Of a stretch of DNA of 29,460 bases, positions 1 to 8,520 are shown one piece after another. The notes below the pieces were generated by a model. That model saw only the letters and a list, made by a program, of their open reading frames with translations. It was not told the origin of the DNA and made no database searches. The translations under genes and the position numbers were made by a program. Every line of letters starts with the position of its first letter. Positions within the stretch are counted from its first letter, which is position 1. The DNA comes from an uncultured Clostridia bacterium (GTDB taxonomy: Bacteria; Bacillota; Clostridia; JAAYHZ01), in the NCBI GenBank assembly GCA_937894465.1, contig CALCRE010000212.1, forward strand, positions 1 to 29,460, given 5' to 3'.

Positions 1-940
1 GTTTGCCCCCGTTTAACACGTCTTTTACGTTCTGTGCAACTTTGGTCTTCAACTCGACATTGGATTCCTCGCTGTACCAGCCTACATGGTCGGTAAGAAC
101 ACAATTTTCAATTTCAAACAATTCCGAATCCTTATCCAATGGTTCCTTGTTATGAACATCAATACCGGCGCTATTGATTTTTCCTTGCTTCAATGCATCA
201 ATAAGGTCTTTTTCATTGATGATGGGGCCTCTTGAAGTATTGATCAAAATAGCGGTTTTCTTCATCATGTCAAAAGCTTTCCCATTGATAACGCCTCTTG
301 TTTCATTGTTCAAAGGAATATGAATGGAGATGTAATCTCCTTGAGAGAGGGCTTCATCAAATGACACTTTTCTTGCTCCTTCTGCAGCAATTTGTTCTTC
401 CGTTAGGTAGGGGTCGTAAACTAAAATTTCATTAAAGTTGAAACCTTTGATCTTACGCAGCAAGCAACGAGCGATCTTTCCGAAACCTAAGAAGGCAAAA
501 GTTTTTCCTGTGAGGCGATATATGGGATCAGCAGCGCCGATATTCCACATTCCTTTTCGAACCTGAGCATCTCTTCTTGCGGTTTTTCTTGCACAAGACA
601 TCAACAATGCCAATGCATGGTCGGAAACATCCTCCATACAATAATCCGTAACATTAGCCAACCAAATTCCCTTTTTAGTACAAGCCGCCACATCCACATT
701 ATCAAAGCCTACGCCGTAACGTGAAATGACTTTACATTTATCTAATTTTTCAATTACTCTTGCAGACATGGGCGCCAAGTTACACATGATTCCATCAGCA
801 TCTTTACATGCTTCGATGACTTCATCTTCCGTCAGGCAGTTTGCAATGACTACCTCGACATCCATATCCGACAACACTTGTTTTTCTACTTCATAATCCT
901 TATGCCGATCATCGGTCATAACTACTTTATATTTAGCCAT
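1..940 (-). CDS. D-2-hydroxyacid dehydrogenase, CtBP-like (3' end cut by window edge)
   Basis: NAD-dependent oxidoreductase of the D-isomer-specific 2-hydroxyacid dehydrogenase family. It interconverts a 2-keto acid and a D-2-hydroxy acid in the cytoplasm; the substrate is not readable from sequence. 313 codons are visible, close to the usual 315-330 residues, so only a few C-terminal residues are missing. The Rossmann motif FLGFGKIA is near residue 150. The catalytic triad is intact: Arg237 (NTSRG), Glu266 (NKEP) and His285 (TDHVGW). The motifs TDYCMEDVSDHALALL and DHVGWYSEES resemble the C-terminal-binding-protein-like subgroup. The ATG start has AAAGGA 10 nt upstream. It lies 39 nt downstream of the mannonate oxidoreductase-like gene and is probably cotranscribed with it, which suggests a role in sugar-acid metabolism (inference). 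Phosphoglycerate dehydrogenase is a less likely alternative. Confidence 0.87.
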   Translation of the reverse strand, partial: MAKYKVVMTDDRHKDYEVEKQVLSDMDVEVVIANCLTEDEVIEACKDADGIMCNLAPMSARVIEKLDKCKVISRYGVGFDNVDVAACTKKGIWLANVTDYCMEDVSDHALALLMSCARKTARRDAQVRKGMWNIGAADPIYRLTGKTFAFLGFGKIARCLLRKIKGFNFNEILVYDPYLTEEQIAAEGARKVSFDEALSQGDYISIHIPLNNETRGVINGKAFDMMKKTAILINTSRGPIINEKDLIDALKQGKINSAGIDVHNKEPLDKDSELFEIENCVLTDHVGWYSEESNVELKTKVAQNVKDVLNGGK

Positions 941-979
941 ATTAAAACAATCCTTTCTAAGTTTTTGCTTGCCCTGTTT

Positions 980-1801
980 TTATACACCGGCAAATGCCAA
1001 GAAACCACCGTCGATAGGTAACACGATTCCTGTGACGAAAGAAGCTGCTTCTGATGCCAAGTAAATGACTCCGCCAACTAATTCATCCGGCTCACCGTAT
1101 CTGTTCATGGGAGTCTTAAATAGAACGTCTTCTCCTCTAGGAGTGGCTTCTCCGGTATCTTTATCAATTAATAGATAATAGTTTTGTTGTGTTAACAAAA
1201 ATCCCGGAGCAATGGCGTTAACACGGATTTTGTTGGAATATTCCTTAGCGAAATGAACTGCCATCCATTGAGTGAAATTGGAGATGGCTGCCTTTGCAGC
1301 TGAGTAGCTGATGGTTTTTGTCAACGGTGTAAACGCCGCCATGGATGAAATGTTGACGACACATCCGTCTCCTTGATCAGCCATAACTTTACCAAAAACC
1401 TGAGTGGGCATGACAGTACCGAGGAAATTCAATTCCAACACCCAAGAAAGAGCATCTTTTGGAATATCAAAGAACTTCATATCTTCAGAAGTGGTTGCTT
1501 CCTTTTTATTTCCACCGGCTCCATTGATTAGAATATCCACACGGCCGTACTTGTCCATAACTTCTTTGCAAGCTTTTTCAATACTTTCCTTATTCAAAAC
1601 ATTGCATTCTACAGCGATTGCATCTCCGCCATTTGCAACGATTCCGTCTGCAACTTCCTGTGCTTTGTCCTTGAATAAATCCAAAACCGCAACCTTGGCT
1701 CCAAATTCAGCCAATTTTATAGACATGGCAGAACATAATATTCCGGCGCCTCCGGTTACAACAGCAACTTTTCCGCTGATATCAAAACTAACCTTACCCA
1801 T
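980..1801 (-). CDS. SDR-family D-mannonate oxidoreductase-like protein
   Basis: Classical short-chain dehydrogenase, 273 aa. It is predicted to interconvert D-fructuronate and D-mannonate with NAD(P)H in glucuronate catabolism. The cofactor motif TGGAGIL is at residues 16-22, and the catalytic residues are Ser152/153 (NISSM) and Tyr166-xxx-Lys170 (YSAAK). The segments LINGAGGN, NFLGTVMPTQVF, SNFTQWMAVHFAK and VNAIAPGFLLTQQN match the Bacillus YjmF-type mannonate oxidoreductase subgroup as I know it, rather than generic 3-oxoacyl-ACP reductases. A longer reading from an ATG at 1813 is possible. The AGGATGG ribosome site lies on top of that codon but 11 nt before the ATG at 1801, so 1801 is preferred. 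It is the first gene of a transcript with the dehydrogenase at 940. Substrate assignment is by resemblance; 2-keto-3-deoxygluconate dehydrogenase is an alternative. Confidence 0.85.
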   Translation of the reverse strand: MGKVSFDISGKVAVVTGGAGILCSAMSIKLAEFGAKVAVLDLFKDKAQEVADGIVANGGDAIAVECNVLNKESIEKACKEVMDKYGRVDILINGAGGNKKEATTSEDMKFFDIPKDALSWVLELNFLGTVMPTQVFGKVMADQGDGCVVNISSMAAFTPLTKTISYSAAKAAISNFTQWMAVHFAKEYSNKIRVNAIAPGFLLTQQNYYLLIDKDTGEATPRGEDVLFKTPMNRYGEPDELVGGVIYLASEAASFVTGIVLPIDGGFLAFAGV

Positions 1802-1838
1802 TATTTGCACCATCCTTTATTTTAATCATTAAATTTAC

Positions 1839-1856
1839 TAACCAATAGTAACCAAT
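1839..1856. repeat. Direct repeat TAACCAAT x2 in the leader
   Basis: TAACCAAT occurs at 1839-1846 and 1849-1856 with a 2-bp spacer, a 10-bp period. It lies at or just downstream of the predicted transcription start near 1857. It could be a second operator or chance in an AT-rich leader; only the repeat itself is seen. Confidence 0.3.
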
Positions 1857-1863
1857 CAGTTAA

Positions 1864-1892
1864 ATTGTAATCAATAACCCGATCATTGTCAA
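1864..1892 (-). promoter_or_regulatory. Sigma-A promoter of the mannonate oxidoreductase operon
   Basis: On the minus strand TTGACA (1887-1892) is followed, after exactly 17 bp, by TACAAT (1864-1869), a near-perfect housekeeping promoter. The predicted start is near 1857, leaving a leader of about 55 nt before the SDR start at 1801. The -35 box sits inside one copy of the TTGTCAAT repeat, so a bound regulator would block polymerase. Confidence 0.75.
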
Positions 1893-1916
1893 TGGAATGT
1901 CAATTTCATTGTCAAT
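1886..1916. repeat. Three phased copies of (T/A)TGTCAAT, candidate operator
   Basis: On the plus strand TTGTCAAT starts at 1886, ATGTCAAT at 1897 and TTGTCAAT at 1909, 11 and 12 bp apart, close to one helical turn. The first copy is extended to the 11-bp near-palindrome CATTGTCAATG and overlaps the -35 box. The third copy reaches into the stop codon of the upstream MBL gene (TCA at 1912-1914). Phased direct repeats across a -35 box are typical of repressor arrays. The binding protein is unknown. Confidence 0.5.
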
Positions 1917-2526
1917 AAGTGAAAGAATTGTTTTGCTTTTCGTACCCGATTGTGGAGTTGGAGCCGTGACCCGGATAAACAATCGTATCATCCGATAAAG
2001 TATACAATTTATTTTTTATGGATGATATAAGTTGCTCGTGATCTCCCCTCCCTAAATCAGATCTTCCCACGGACATATAAAAAAGGGTGTCCCCGGTGAT
2101 GACAAATCCGTCCCCTTTTAAGCAAATACCTCCATCGGTGTGACCCGGTGTATGCAATATATCCAGTTGTTCATCCCCTAACTTAAAAAGTTCTCCGTCT
2201 TTTAGCTGACAGTCCGCTTTAGAATACTCTTTACCGGATCCGAACAATATGGATGCATTGGCATATTTGTCAACCAAAGCATCGGATTCTTCTTGTGTTG
2301 CATAAACATCAGCCGAAGTTTTTTCTCTTAAATCATCGATATGGCAAATGTGATCATAATGGGCATGTGTGATGAAAATAGCGATAATTTTCAACCCTAA
2401 TTGATCCGTTGCATCCATAATGATTCGGGAAGGCGTTCCCGGATCCACCACGATGCATTCTTTCTTGTCATGTATGATATAGGTATTCGAACCCAACAAA
2501 CCGTCAGGTAATTTTTTTACAAACAT
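1912..2526 (-). CDS. MBL-fold metallo-hydrolase (glyoxalase II-like)
   Basis: Cytoplasmic di-zinc metallo-beta-lactamase-fold hydrolase, 204 aa, the usual size for the small glyoxalase II-like group. The metal ligands are all visible: THAHYDH gives His54, His56, Asp58 and His59, then His129 (TPGHT), Asp146 (TGDTLF) and His187 (YPGHG). The DLGRGD segment is also typical. The physiological substrate is unknown for this group; thioester hydrolysis such as of S-lactoylglutathione-like compounds is the family guess. An in-frame TTG at 2544 would add six residues. The GGAAGG site lies 10 nt before the ATG at 2526, so 2526 is chosen. It is the last gene of the recJ-relA-dtd transcript, 46 nt after dtd, a neighbourhood common in Clostridia. 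Confidence 0.88.
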   Translation of the reverse strand: MFVKKLPDGLLGSNTYIIHDKKECIVVDPGTPSRIIMDATDQLGLKIIAIFITHAHYDHICHIDDLREKTSADVYATQEESDALVDKYANASILFGSGKEYSKADCQLKDGELFKLGDEQLDILHTPGHTDGGICLKGDGFVITGDTLFYMSVGRSDLGRGDHEQLISSIKNKLYTLSDDTIVYPGHGSNSTIGYEKQNNSFTY

Positions 2527-2572
2527 TGATTTTTTGCCTTCCAAACTAATATAATTCGTTCATACAAATTCG

Positions 2573-3022
2573 TTAAAAACTTTTGGTACTGTCAATTAAT
2601 AAGGTGACCGGCCCGTCATTGTTAATCTCCACAAGCATCTCAGCTTGAAAAACCCCGGACGCAACCACAATACCGGTTCGCTTGACCTTCTCAATAAATT
2701 GATCATACAATTCTTCCGCCACCTGAGGTTTTGCAGCGTCAGACCAACTAGGGCGCTTCCCTTTTCTGCAATCACCGTACAATGTGAATTGAGATACTAC
2801 CAACATGGCACCATTGATATCCGTTAAAGACAAATTCATCTTGCCTTCCGAATCGTCAAAAATCCTCAAACCGGTGATTTTCTCCACCATGTAGTCCACA
2901 TCTTTATTCGTGTCTTGGGAGCCGACGCCCAAAAGCACAACCATTCCTTGATCTATTTTACCTGTGCAACGGTGATCCACCGTTACAGATGCACTTGTTA
3001 CTCTTTGTACGACTGCTCTCAA
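2573..3022 (-). CDS. dtd: D-aminoacyl-tRNA deacylase
   Basis: DTD hydrolyses the ester bond of D-aminoacyl-tRNAs (and glycyl-tRNA-Ala), freeing the tRNA and keeping D-amino acids out of protein. The 149-aa length is typical. Both active-site signatures are present: SQFTLYGDCRKGKRPSW near residues 77-93 and NNDGPVTLLID (Gly-cisPro motif) near residues 134-144. The N terminus MRAVVQRV is the family norm and fixes the start, which is a TTG codon. AGGAAGG lies 8 nt upstream, confirming it. It follows relA by 13 nt, the widespread relA-dtd pairing of Firmicutes. Confidence 0.96.
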   Translation of the reverse strand: MRAVVQRVTSASVTVDHRCTGKIDQGMVVLLGVGSQDTNKDVDYMVEKITGLRIFDDSEGKMNLSLTDINGAMLVVSQFTLYGDCRKGKRPSWSDAAKPQVAEELYDQFIEKVKRTGIVVASGVFQAEMLVEINNDGPVTLLIDSTKSF

Positions 3023-3035
3023 ATCAAAATCCTTC

Positions 3036-5231
3036 CTATTGCTTCTTTCTGCTCACTTCGAAAACACCTTGAATGTTGGAGATTCGTCGTATGATCTTGT
3101 CCAATTGCTCGGTATCGGTGATTTTCAAAGTCATATTGATAATGGCAATATTGTCTTTTGTTGTTCTTGCATTCAAAGTGTGGATGGATACATGGGCTTC
3201 TCCTATGGCATCAGCCACATCCATCAGCAATGAAGACCGGTCATAAGCTTTTATGGCGATATCCCCTTCATATGCGACATTTCCTGCACTGATCCAGTCG
3301 ACTTCGATCAACTTTTCATCCTTGTCAGACAATGCTGCAAGATTGATACAATCCGTGCGATGCACGGATACGCCGCGACCTTGGGTGATATATCCGATGA
3401 TTTGATCTCCCGGAACCGGATTGCAACATCTGCTTAATCGTACCAAGCAATTATCAATTCCTTTTACATGAATACCGGTTTCATTAGTTTTCTTCTTCTT
3501 TTGAGTCTTGGACTCTTTTTGGCTGCTGAATTTCGGGTCTAACAATTCTTCCGGAGACAAAGTCTTTTTGTACTCTTCCTTTAACCCGTTTAATAACCTT
3601 CCGGTATTGAATCCCCCGTATCCGATGGAAGCATACACATCATCCAATGTGTTTAAATTGTATCTTTTCAACAAAGGTTTCAACCATTCGGATTTAAATA
3701 ATTGGTCATACGTAAACCCTTGTTTCTTTAATTCCCTTTCAACACTCTCTTTGCCCCTTGCGACGTTCTCTTCCCTGTTTTGCTTTTTCAACCACTGGTT
3801 GATTTTGTTTCGGGCTTGGGGGCTTTTAATAATGGACAACCAATCACGACTAGGGCCTCTTGCCGACGGTGAGGTGATAATATTCACTATATCCCCGTTT
3901 TTCAGTTCATATCCCAAAGGAACTATTTTCCCGTTCACCTTGGCGCCATTCATTTTGTTACCGATGGCACTGTGGATATTGTAAGCAAAATCAATCGGCG
4001 TGGAACCGGCCGGCAAAGCAAGCAAATCTCCTTTCGGCGTGAAAACAAAAACCTCATTGGAAACCAGATTGACCTTGAGATTTTCCATGAATTCATCTGC
4101 ATCGCTGACTTCGTTCTGCCATTCCAAAAGCTGTCTTAACCATGTCAGCTTATTATCCAGATCCGCATTATCCAGTTTGTCCTTCTTGTATGTCCAGTGT
4201 GCGGCAATACCGTATTCAGCAACTTTGTGCATTTCCACCGTTCTAATTTGTACCTCGAAAGGAATTCCCCTCTCTCCCATCAATGTGGTGTGGAGGGATT
4301 GATACATGTTTTCCTTGGGCATGGCGATATAGTCCTTGACCCGCCCTGGAACCGGTTTATACATTTCATGAACCAGTCCCAAAACATGATAACACTCTTC
4401 TTCGGTATTTACGATAATTCGTATGGCAAACAGATCATAGATTTGATCCAACGTCTTGTTCTGGGTTTTCATCTTGCTGTATATGCTGTAAAAATGCTTA
4501 GGCCTGCCTTCCACCATTGCTTTCATGTTGATTTCATCCAACTTGGCTTTCACATTCTCGCATATTTTATTAATATATTCTTCCCTCTCTTGCCTTCTTT
4601 GTGAAATATCGGCTTTGAGTTTTTGATAACCGGGATAGTCAAGATACCGTAATGACAGATCTTCCAATTCCCATTTGATGAAGTAAATACCCAAACGACC
4701 GGCCAGAGGAGCATATATGTCGATGGTTTCTTTGGCTTTTGCTATAGCATCCGACTTAGGAACATAATCCAAAGTTCTCATATTATGAAGCCTGTCAGCC
4801 AATTTAATCAAAATCACCCGAATATCGTTGGACATGGCCAAGAGCATTTTTTTAAAATTCAGAACTTGTCTTTCTTGTTTGGAGTTTATGTGAAGCTTCG
4901 AAAGCTTTGTCACACCATCCACCAAAGCCGAAACCTCGCTTCCGAAGTCCTGCTCTAATTTTTCGCCGGTATAGTCGGTATCTTCAATGGTATCGTGCAA
5001 TATGCCTGCGGCAATGGACTTTGAATCCATTTCCATATCTGCAAGAATGTATGCCACACTCAGGGCATGGGTAAAGAAAGGCTCTCCAGAATAACGGAGT
5101 TGCCCCTCATGAGCGCTTTTCGACAATTGGTACGCTTTTTTAATCAGTTCAACATCCGGTTTTGGGTCATACTTGGATATCTTATCGATCAGCTTTATGA
5201 AATTGTCATCTAATCCTTTATGATCCTTCAT
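3036..5231 (-). CDS. relA: Bifunctional (p)ppGpp synthetase/hydrolase, RelA/SpoT family
   Basis: Long Rel enzyme of the stringent response. It makes (p)ppGpp from ATP and GTP/GDP on starved ribosomes and degrades it. Domain order: HD hydrolase (about 40-190, with FTHAL and LHDTIEDT intact, so hydrolase activity is expected), synthetase (about 240-350, with FYSIYSKM, NMYQSLHTTLMG and EVQIRT), TGS (about 395-455, VFVFTPKGDLLALP), helical/zinc-finger region (CLVRLSRCCNPVPGD) and C-terminal ACT (about 660-731). It is 731 aa, full length for the family. A GTG at 5240 and ATGs at 5234 and 5231 compete. AGGTGAT (5242-5236) overlaps the GTG and leaves the best spacing for 5231. The gap to recJ is 15 nt, so the two are cotranscribed. 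Confidence 0.96.
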   Translation of the reverse strand: MKDHKGLDDNFIKLIDKISKYDPKPDVELIKKAYQLSKSAHEGQLRYSGEPFFTHALSVAYILADMEMDSKSIAAGILHDTIEDTDYTGEKLEQDFGSEVSALVDGVTKLSKLHINSKQERQVLNFKKMLLAMSNDIRVILIKLADRLHNMRTLDYVPKSDAIAKAKETIDIYAPLAGRLGIYFIKWELEDLSLRYLDYPGYQKLKADISQRRQEREEYINKICENVKAKLDEINMKAMVEGRPKHFYSIYSKMKTQNKTLDQIYDLFAIRIIVNTEEECYHVLGLVHEMYKPVPGRVKDYIAMPKENMYQSLHTTLMGERGIPFEVQIRTVEMHKVAEYGIAAHWTYKKDKLDNADLDNKLTWLRQLLEWQNEVSDADEFMENLKVNLVSNEVFVFTPKGDLLALPAGSTPIDFAYNIHSAIGNKMNGAKVNGKIVPLGYELKNGDIVNIITSPSARGPSRDWLSIIKSPQARNKINQWLKKQNREENVARGKESVERELKKQGFTYDQLFKSEWLKPLLKRYNLNTLDDVYASIGYGGFNTGRLLNGLKEEYKKTLSPEELLDPKFSSQKESKTQKKKKTNETGIHVKGIDNCLVRLSRCCNPVPGDQIIGYITQGRGVSVHRTDCINLAALSDKDEKLIEVDWISAGNVAYEGDIAIKAYDRSSLLMDVADAIGEAHVSIHTLNARTTKDNIAIINMTLKITDTEQLDKIIRRISNIQGVFEVSRKKQ

Positions 5232-5246
5232 CATTATCACCTGTTA

Positions 5247-7472
5247 TTAGCCTGTACGCATGCTCTGATTCAATTGGTTCATTGTTAAGTATATTTGCGA
5301 ATTTTCCAATTCGATTTTTCCGTCTTGCTCTTTGTTTTCGGCAAATTTCATATAATCGGCTTCTTCTGTCGCAGTTATGACCCCGGTATCGTACAATATC
5401 TTAATACATATCAACAGTTTTATGGGATTGATATATATTCCGGTGAGCCGATGCAATTCTTCGGATAAAGATCCACAACGACAATTGAACATCACAGGCC
5501 TTTTATGCCTGATATACTTATATACCGGTACAAGAGTGTCCCTGTCGATGTTCGTGATATTCTTCACCAAACAGGTCAATTCCCCATCCTCCAACTTTTT
5601 GTTTGCTACCGTCAAGTACACATATTGGATCTTGTCTTCTAATTCTTTTATGCTATTATATCCTTTAAATTTTTCAAACTCAATATGTACGGTAAAATGA
5701 TTGTAAAAAAGACTTTTAATTTTTTCAGGATCGGTGAACTTGATATCCAAAAGCTTTAGAGAAGGGTTTCTTCTCCCGTTCCATTCGTTCACCGATATGC
5801 TGAATACTCCGTGAATCATTGTTCCGATGCCAATGTATTCGTAAAAGTCCGACATATTGAAACCGATGGCATCTACATAGACATTCCCTTGCTTCAATCT
5901 GAGGCTTAAGTGGTTTTTATCTCTTCCCACCATCTTGCATTGCACCACCTGCATGTCCTCACATAAAAACACAGGTTCTTTGTTTCCCTCTCCAAAAGGT
6001 TGCAAACTCTCCATATCCGTGATGTTATCAACAGTCACATCCTTTAAGGCCACTTGGGTGTCAATGTACAAAGTGGGGATCAAGTCCACAAGACCTGTGG
6101 TTTGTTCGGCATACCAGTTCAAAGAAATTCTCAATCCATCGATGTATTCTGCTTTTAAGGACATACCGGCTGCTGCTTCATGCCCCCCGTAACGCTCCAA
6201 ATATTGTTCGGAATACAAAAGTGCTTTGAACAAATTAAAGTTTTTCACACTTCGTCCGGATCCTTTGGCTTGTGTCTCCTCCACAGATAACAGGATACTG
6301 GGCAAACAATACTTATCCGTGATCTTCGAGGACACAATCCCGATGATACCATGGTGCCAATCCTCCTTGGCCACCACCAACACCTTGTCTTTATCCAAAT
6401 CATTTTGCTTTTTGATCAATAAATCCGCTTCCTTGAAAATCGTATCTTGCATGGATTGTCTTCTGGTGTTTTCATCATTCAACTCTTCGGCGATTGCCAT
6501 GCATTTGCTCCGGTCGGAGGATGTAAGCAATTCCACTGCACGATAAGCCGATCCCACTCTTCCGGCGGCATTCAACCTGGGTCCTAACACAAATCCCACA
6601 TGATAGGTGTCGATGGTCTTTCCTTTGATATCGCTGACACGAATGAGCTCCTTCAAACCGACGTTAAGCGTGTGAGTGATTTGTTCCAATCCGTATTTTA
6701 CGATAATCCTGTTTTCACCGGTCAAGGAGACAACATCCGCAACTGTTCCTAACGCCGTCAAATCCAAGTATTCCAAATATCGATCCCTTATATTGGATCC
6801 TTGAACAACCGGATAAAAGTCTTTTTTTTCGTCTAATATCCTGCAAATGGCTGTGATCAGTTTGAAAACAACCCCTGCACCGCACAAGTATCTGAAAGGA
6901 TAACCACTATCGGCAAGGGATACTGCTAAAATGGAATAGCAATCCGGTATTTTATCCTCCATAGGTTCATGGTGATCCGTAACAATTACTTGGATCCCTT
7001 GGTCATTCAATTCTTGTATATATTCCTTGGCTGTAATGCCGCAGTCTACCGTAACCACCAAATCCGGATGAATTTCAATGACATTTTCCGTGGATTGCGG
7101 TGAGAATCCGTATCCTTCAGTCATACGGTCCGGAATATAGCAAGAGACGGAGAAGTTCAGGGAACGGAGAAAATTAACCAGCATGGAGCATCCGGTGACA
7201 CCGTCTACATCGTAGTCACCATAAACCAATATATGTTTGCCTTTAAAACCTGTTTCCAAAATCATATGAACGGTTTTTTCCATGTCCTTGAACAAAAAAG
7301 GATCGATCAGTTCATTGATTTGCGGATTCAAAAAAGCATTGGCATGCTTGCGATCCACATTTAGACGTGATGCCATGATTTTAGACGTCAAAGTACCTAT
7401 TCCGGAATTCATCAATTCCGAATACAATTGCCGGTCATATTGGCCGTTAATCACCCAAAACTTGCTGTTCAC
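5247..7472 (-). CDS. recJ: Single-stranded-DNA-specific 5'-3' exonuclease RecJ
   Basis: RecJ degrades single-stranded DNA 5' to 3' in recombination repair and mismatch repair, using Mn/Mg. The DHH-domain motifs are YGDYDVDGVTG, VTVDCGIT and VTDHHEP. The DHHA1 nucleic-acid-binding part has HHGIIGIVSSKI, KGSGRS and RYGGHEAAAGM, followed by an OB-like segment and a C-terminal extension of about 190 residues as in many Clostridia. The open frame extends back to a TTG at 7553, but that part is low complexity. GGAG at 7481-7484 sits 8 nt before a GTG at 7472, giving VNSKFWVIN as the start and 741 aa. It is the first gene of the recJ-relA-dtd-MBL transcript. The apt gene often found between recJ and relA is absent. 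Confidence 0.95.
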   Translation of the reverse strand: MNSKFWVINGQYDRQLYSELMNSGIGTLTSKIMASRLNVDRKHANAFLNPQINELIDPFLFKDMEKTVHMILETGFKGKHILVYGDYDVDGVTGCSMLVNFLRSLNFSVSCYIPDRMTEGYGFSPQSTENVIEIHPDLVVTVDCGITAKEYIQELNDQGIQVIVTDHHEPMEDKIPDCYSILAVSLADSGYPFRYLCGAGVVFKLITAICRILDEKKDFYPVVQGSNIRDRYLEYLDLTALGTVADVVSLTGENRIIVKYGLEQITHTLNVGLKELIRVSDIKGKTIDTYHVGFVLGPRLNAAGRVGSAYRAVELLTSSDRSKCMAIAEELNDENTRRQSMQDTIFKEADLLIKKQNDLDKDKVLVVAKEDWHHGIIGIVSSKITDKYCLPSILLSVEETQAKGSGRSVKNFNLFKALLYSEQYLERYGGHEAAAGMSLKAEYIDGLRISLNWYAEQTTGLVDLIPTLYIDTQVALKDVTVDNITDMESLQPFGEGNKEPVFLCEDMQVVQCKMVGRDKNHLSLRLKQGNVYVDAIGFNMSDFYEYIGIGTMIHGVFSISVNEWNGRRNPSLKLLDIKFTDPEKIKSLFYNHFTVHIEFEKFKGYNSIKELEDKIQYVYLTVANKKLEDGELTCLVKNITNIDRDTLVPVYKYIRHKRPVMFNCRCGSLSEELHRLTGIYINPIKLLICIKILYDTGVITATEEADYMKFAENKEQDGKIELENSQIYLTMNQLNQSMRTG

Positions 7473-7533
7473 TAAGAATTCTCCAACGATATTTATTTTA
7501 TCTTTGTTAAATAGAATAAAATAGTTAAATTTA

Positions 7534-7544
7534 ATTATATCACA
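7534..7544 (-). promoter_or_regulatory. Extended -10 promoter of the recJ operon
   Basis: Reading the minus strand, TGTGATATAAT contains TATAAT (7534-7539) preceded by TG at the extended -10 position. No good -35 lies 16-18 bp upstream. The expected start near 7527 gives a leader of about 55 nt to the GTG at 7472. It is divergent from a similar element 32 bp away. Confidence 0.55.
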
Positions 7545-7570
7545 TTTCGTCAATTGCTGTTTGGAAAAAG

Positions 7571-7579
7571 TGATATAAT
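7571..7579 (+). promoter_or_regulatory. Extended -10 promoter of the mutarotase-like gene
   Basis: TGATATAAT carries the extended -10 TG and a perfect TATAAT (7574-7579). No convincing -35 is seen. The predicted start near 7586 leaves a leader of about 23 nt to the ATG at 7609. Confidence 0.55.
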
Positions 7580-7608
7580 ATCAGCAAAACAACCCTAGGG
7601 AGGTGCCT

Positions 7609-8520
7609 ATGGCCGTAAGAATCGAAAAAGTATCCTACAAAGGATTTGAAGATTGCATTAGAATGAGTAATGACACGGTGGATTTGATTATAACTACCGG
7701 TGTAGGTCCCCGTATATTGCGATACGGTTTTGTAAACCGGGGTAATGTATTCTGCAATGTGGAAGAACAAATGGGTAAAACAGGAGAAGACCAGTGGAAC
7801 ATATTCGGAGGTCATCGGTTGTGGCACAGCCCGGAAGCACGACCTAGATCCTATGTGCCGGATAACTTTCCAATCGATTATCGCATTGAAGGAAACACTG
7901 TTTTCGTCAGCCAACCTGTAGAAAAATGGGTTCAAATCAAAAAAGACATTGCAATCACTTTGGAAAACAGCGGCACAAAGGTGACTTTGTCCCATACATT
8001 AACCAATAAAAATGCCTGGGATGTGGAGTGCTCGTTATGGGCTCTCACAGTCGTAGCACCGGGTGGAACGGAAGTAGTTCCTCAATGTCAAATTGACACG
8101 GACCTTTTACCCAATCGCATGATTTCCCTGTGGCCATATGCAAAAATGAATGATCCGAGAGTGGTTTGGGGTGAAAAATATATTCTACTCAAGCAAGACC
8201 CGAAAACAAAGCAACCCTTTAAAGTAGGAATCTCCAACTTTGAAGGCTGGGTTTGTTACGCCAACAATCAAGGCTTGTTCGTCAAGCGGTTCGACCCTAT
8301 AGAAGGCGCATTGTATCCCGATTACTCGGCTTCCACTTATGAAACATACACCACTGACTACATGTTGGAAATGGAAAGTCTAAGCCCGCTGACCCGGTTA
8401 AAACCGGATGGAGTTGTGACACACGAAGAAAGGTGGTTCTTGTTTGATCAAACAAAGATACCGTACACAGAAGAAGATGTGGATAAAACCATCATACCTT
8501 TCATCGAAAAAACCTATTAA
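7609..8520 (+). CDS. Galactose-mutarotase-fold protein (DUF4380-like)
   Basis: 303-aa soluble protein with no signal peptide. The pattern VGPRILRYGF, then FGGHRLWHSPEARP and repeated beta-strand-like segments, resembles the aldose-1-epimerase-related DUF4380 group of the galactose-mutarotase superfamily. Members are thought to bind or epimerise sugars, but their reaction is not established. The open frame begins with a GTG at 7603. The strong AGGGAGG (7597-7603) overlaps that codon and sits 5 nt before the ATG at 7609, so the protein starts MAVRIEKV. It is divergent from recJ and convergent with the amidase gene, whose stop codon overlaps its own. With no operon partner, context adds little; sugar metabolism is inferred only from the fold. 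Confidence 0.6.
   Translation: MAVRIEKVSYKGFEDCIRMSNDTVDLIITTGVGPRILRYGFVNRGNVFCNVEEQMGKTGEDQWNIFGGHRLWHSPEARPRSYVPDNFPIDYRIEGNTVFVSQPVEKWVQIKKDIAITLENSGTKVTLSHTLTNKNAWDVECSLWALTVVAPGGTEVVPQCQIDTDLLPNRMISLWPYAKMNDPRVVWGEKYILLKQDPKTKQPFKVGISNFEGWVCYANNQGLFVKRFDPIEGALYPDYSASTYETYTTDYMLEMESLSPLTRLKPDGVVTHEERWFLFDQTKIPYTEEDVDKTIIPFIEKTY

Noticed and set aside
3508..3984. Plus-strand open frame of 158 codons inside relA
   Set aside because: Antisense to intact Rel synthetase/TGS coding sequence, no promoter or ribosome site.
7540..7995. Minus-strand open frame of 151 codons
   Set aside because: It overlaps the 5' half of the mutarotase-like gene and the recJ promoter; composition is that of a shadow frame.
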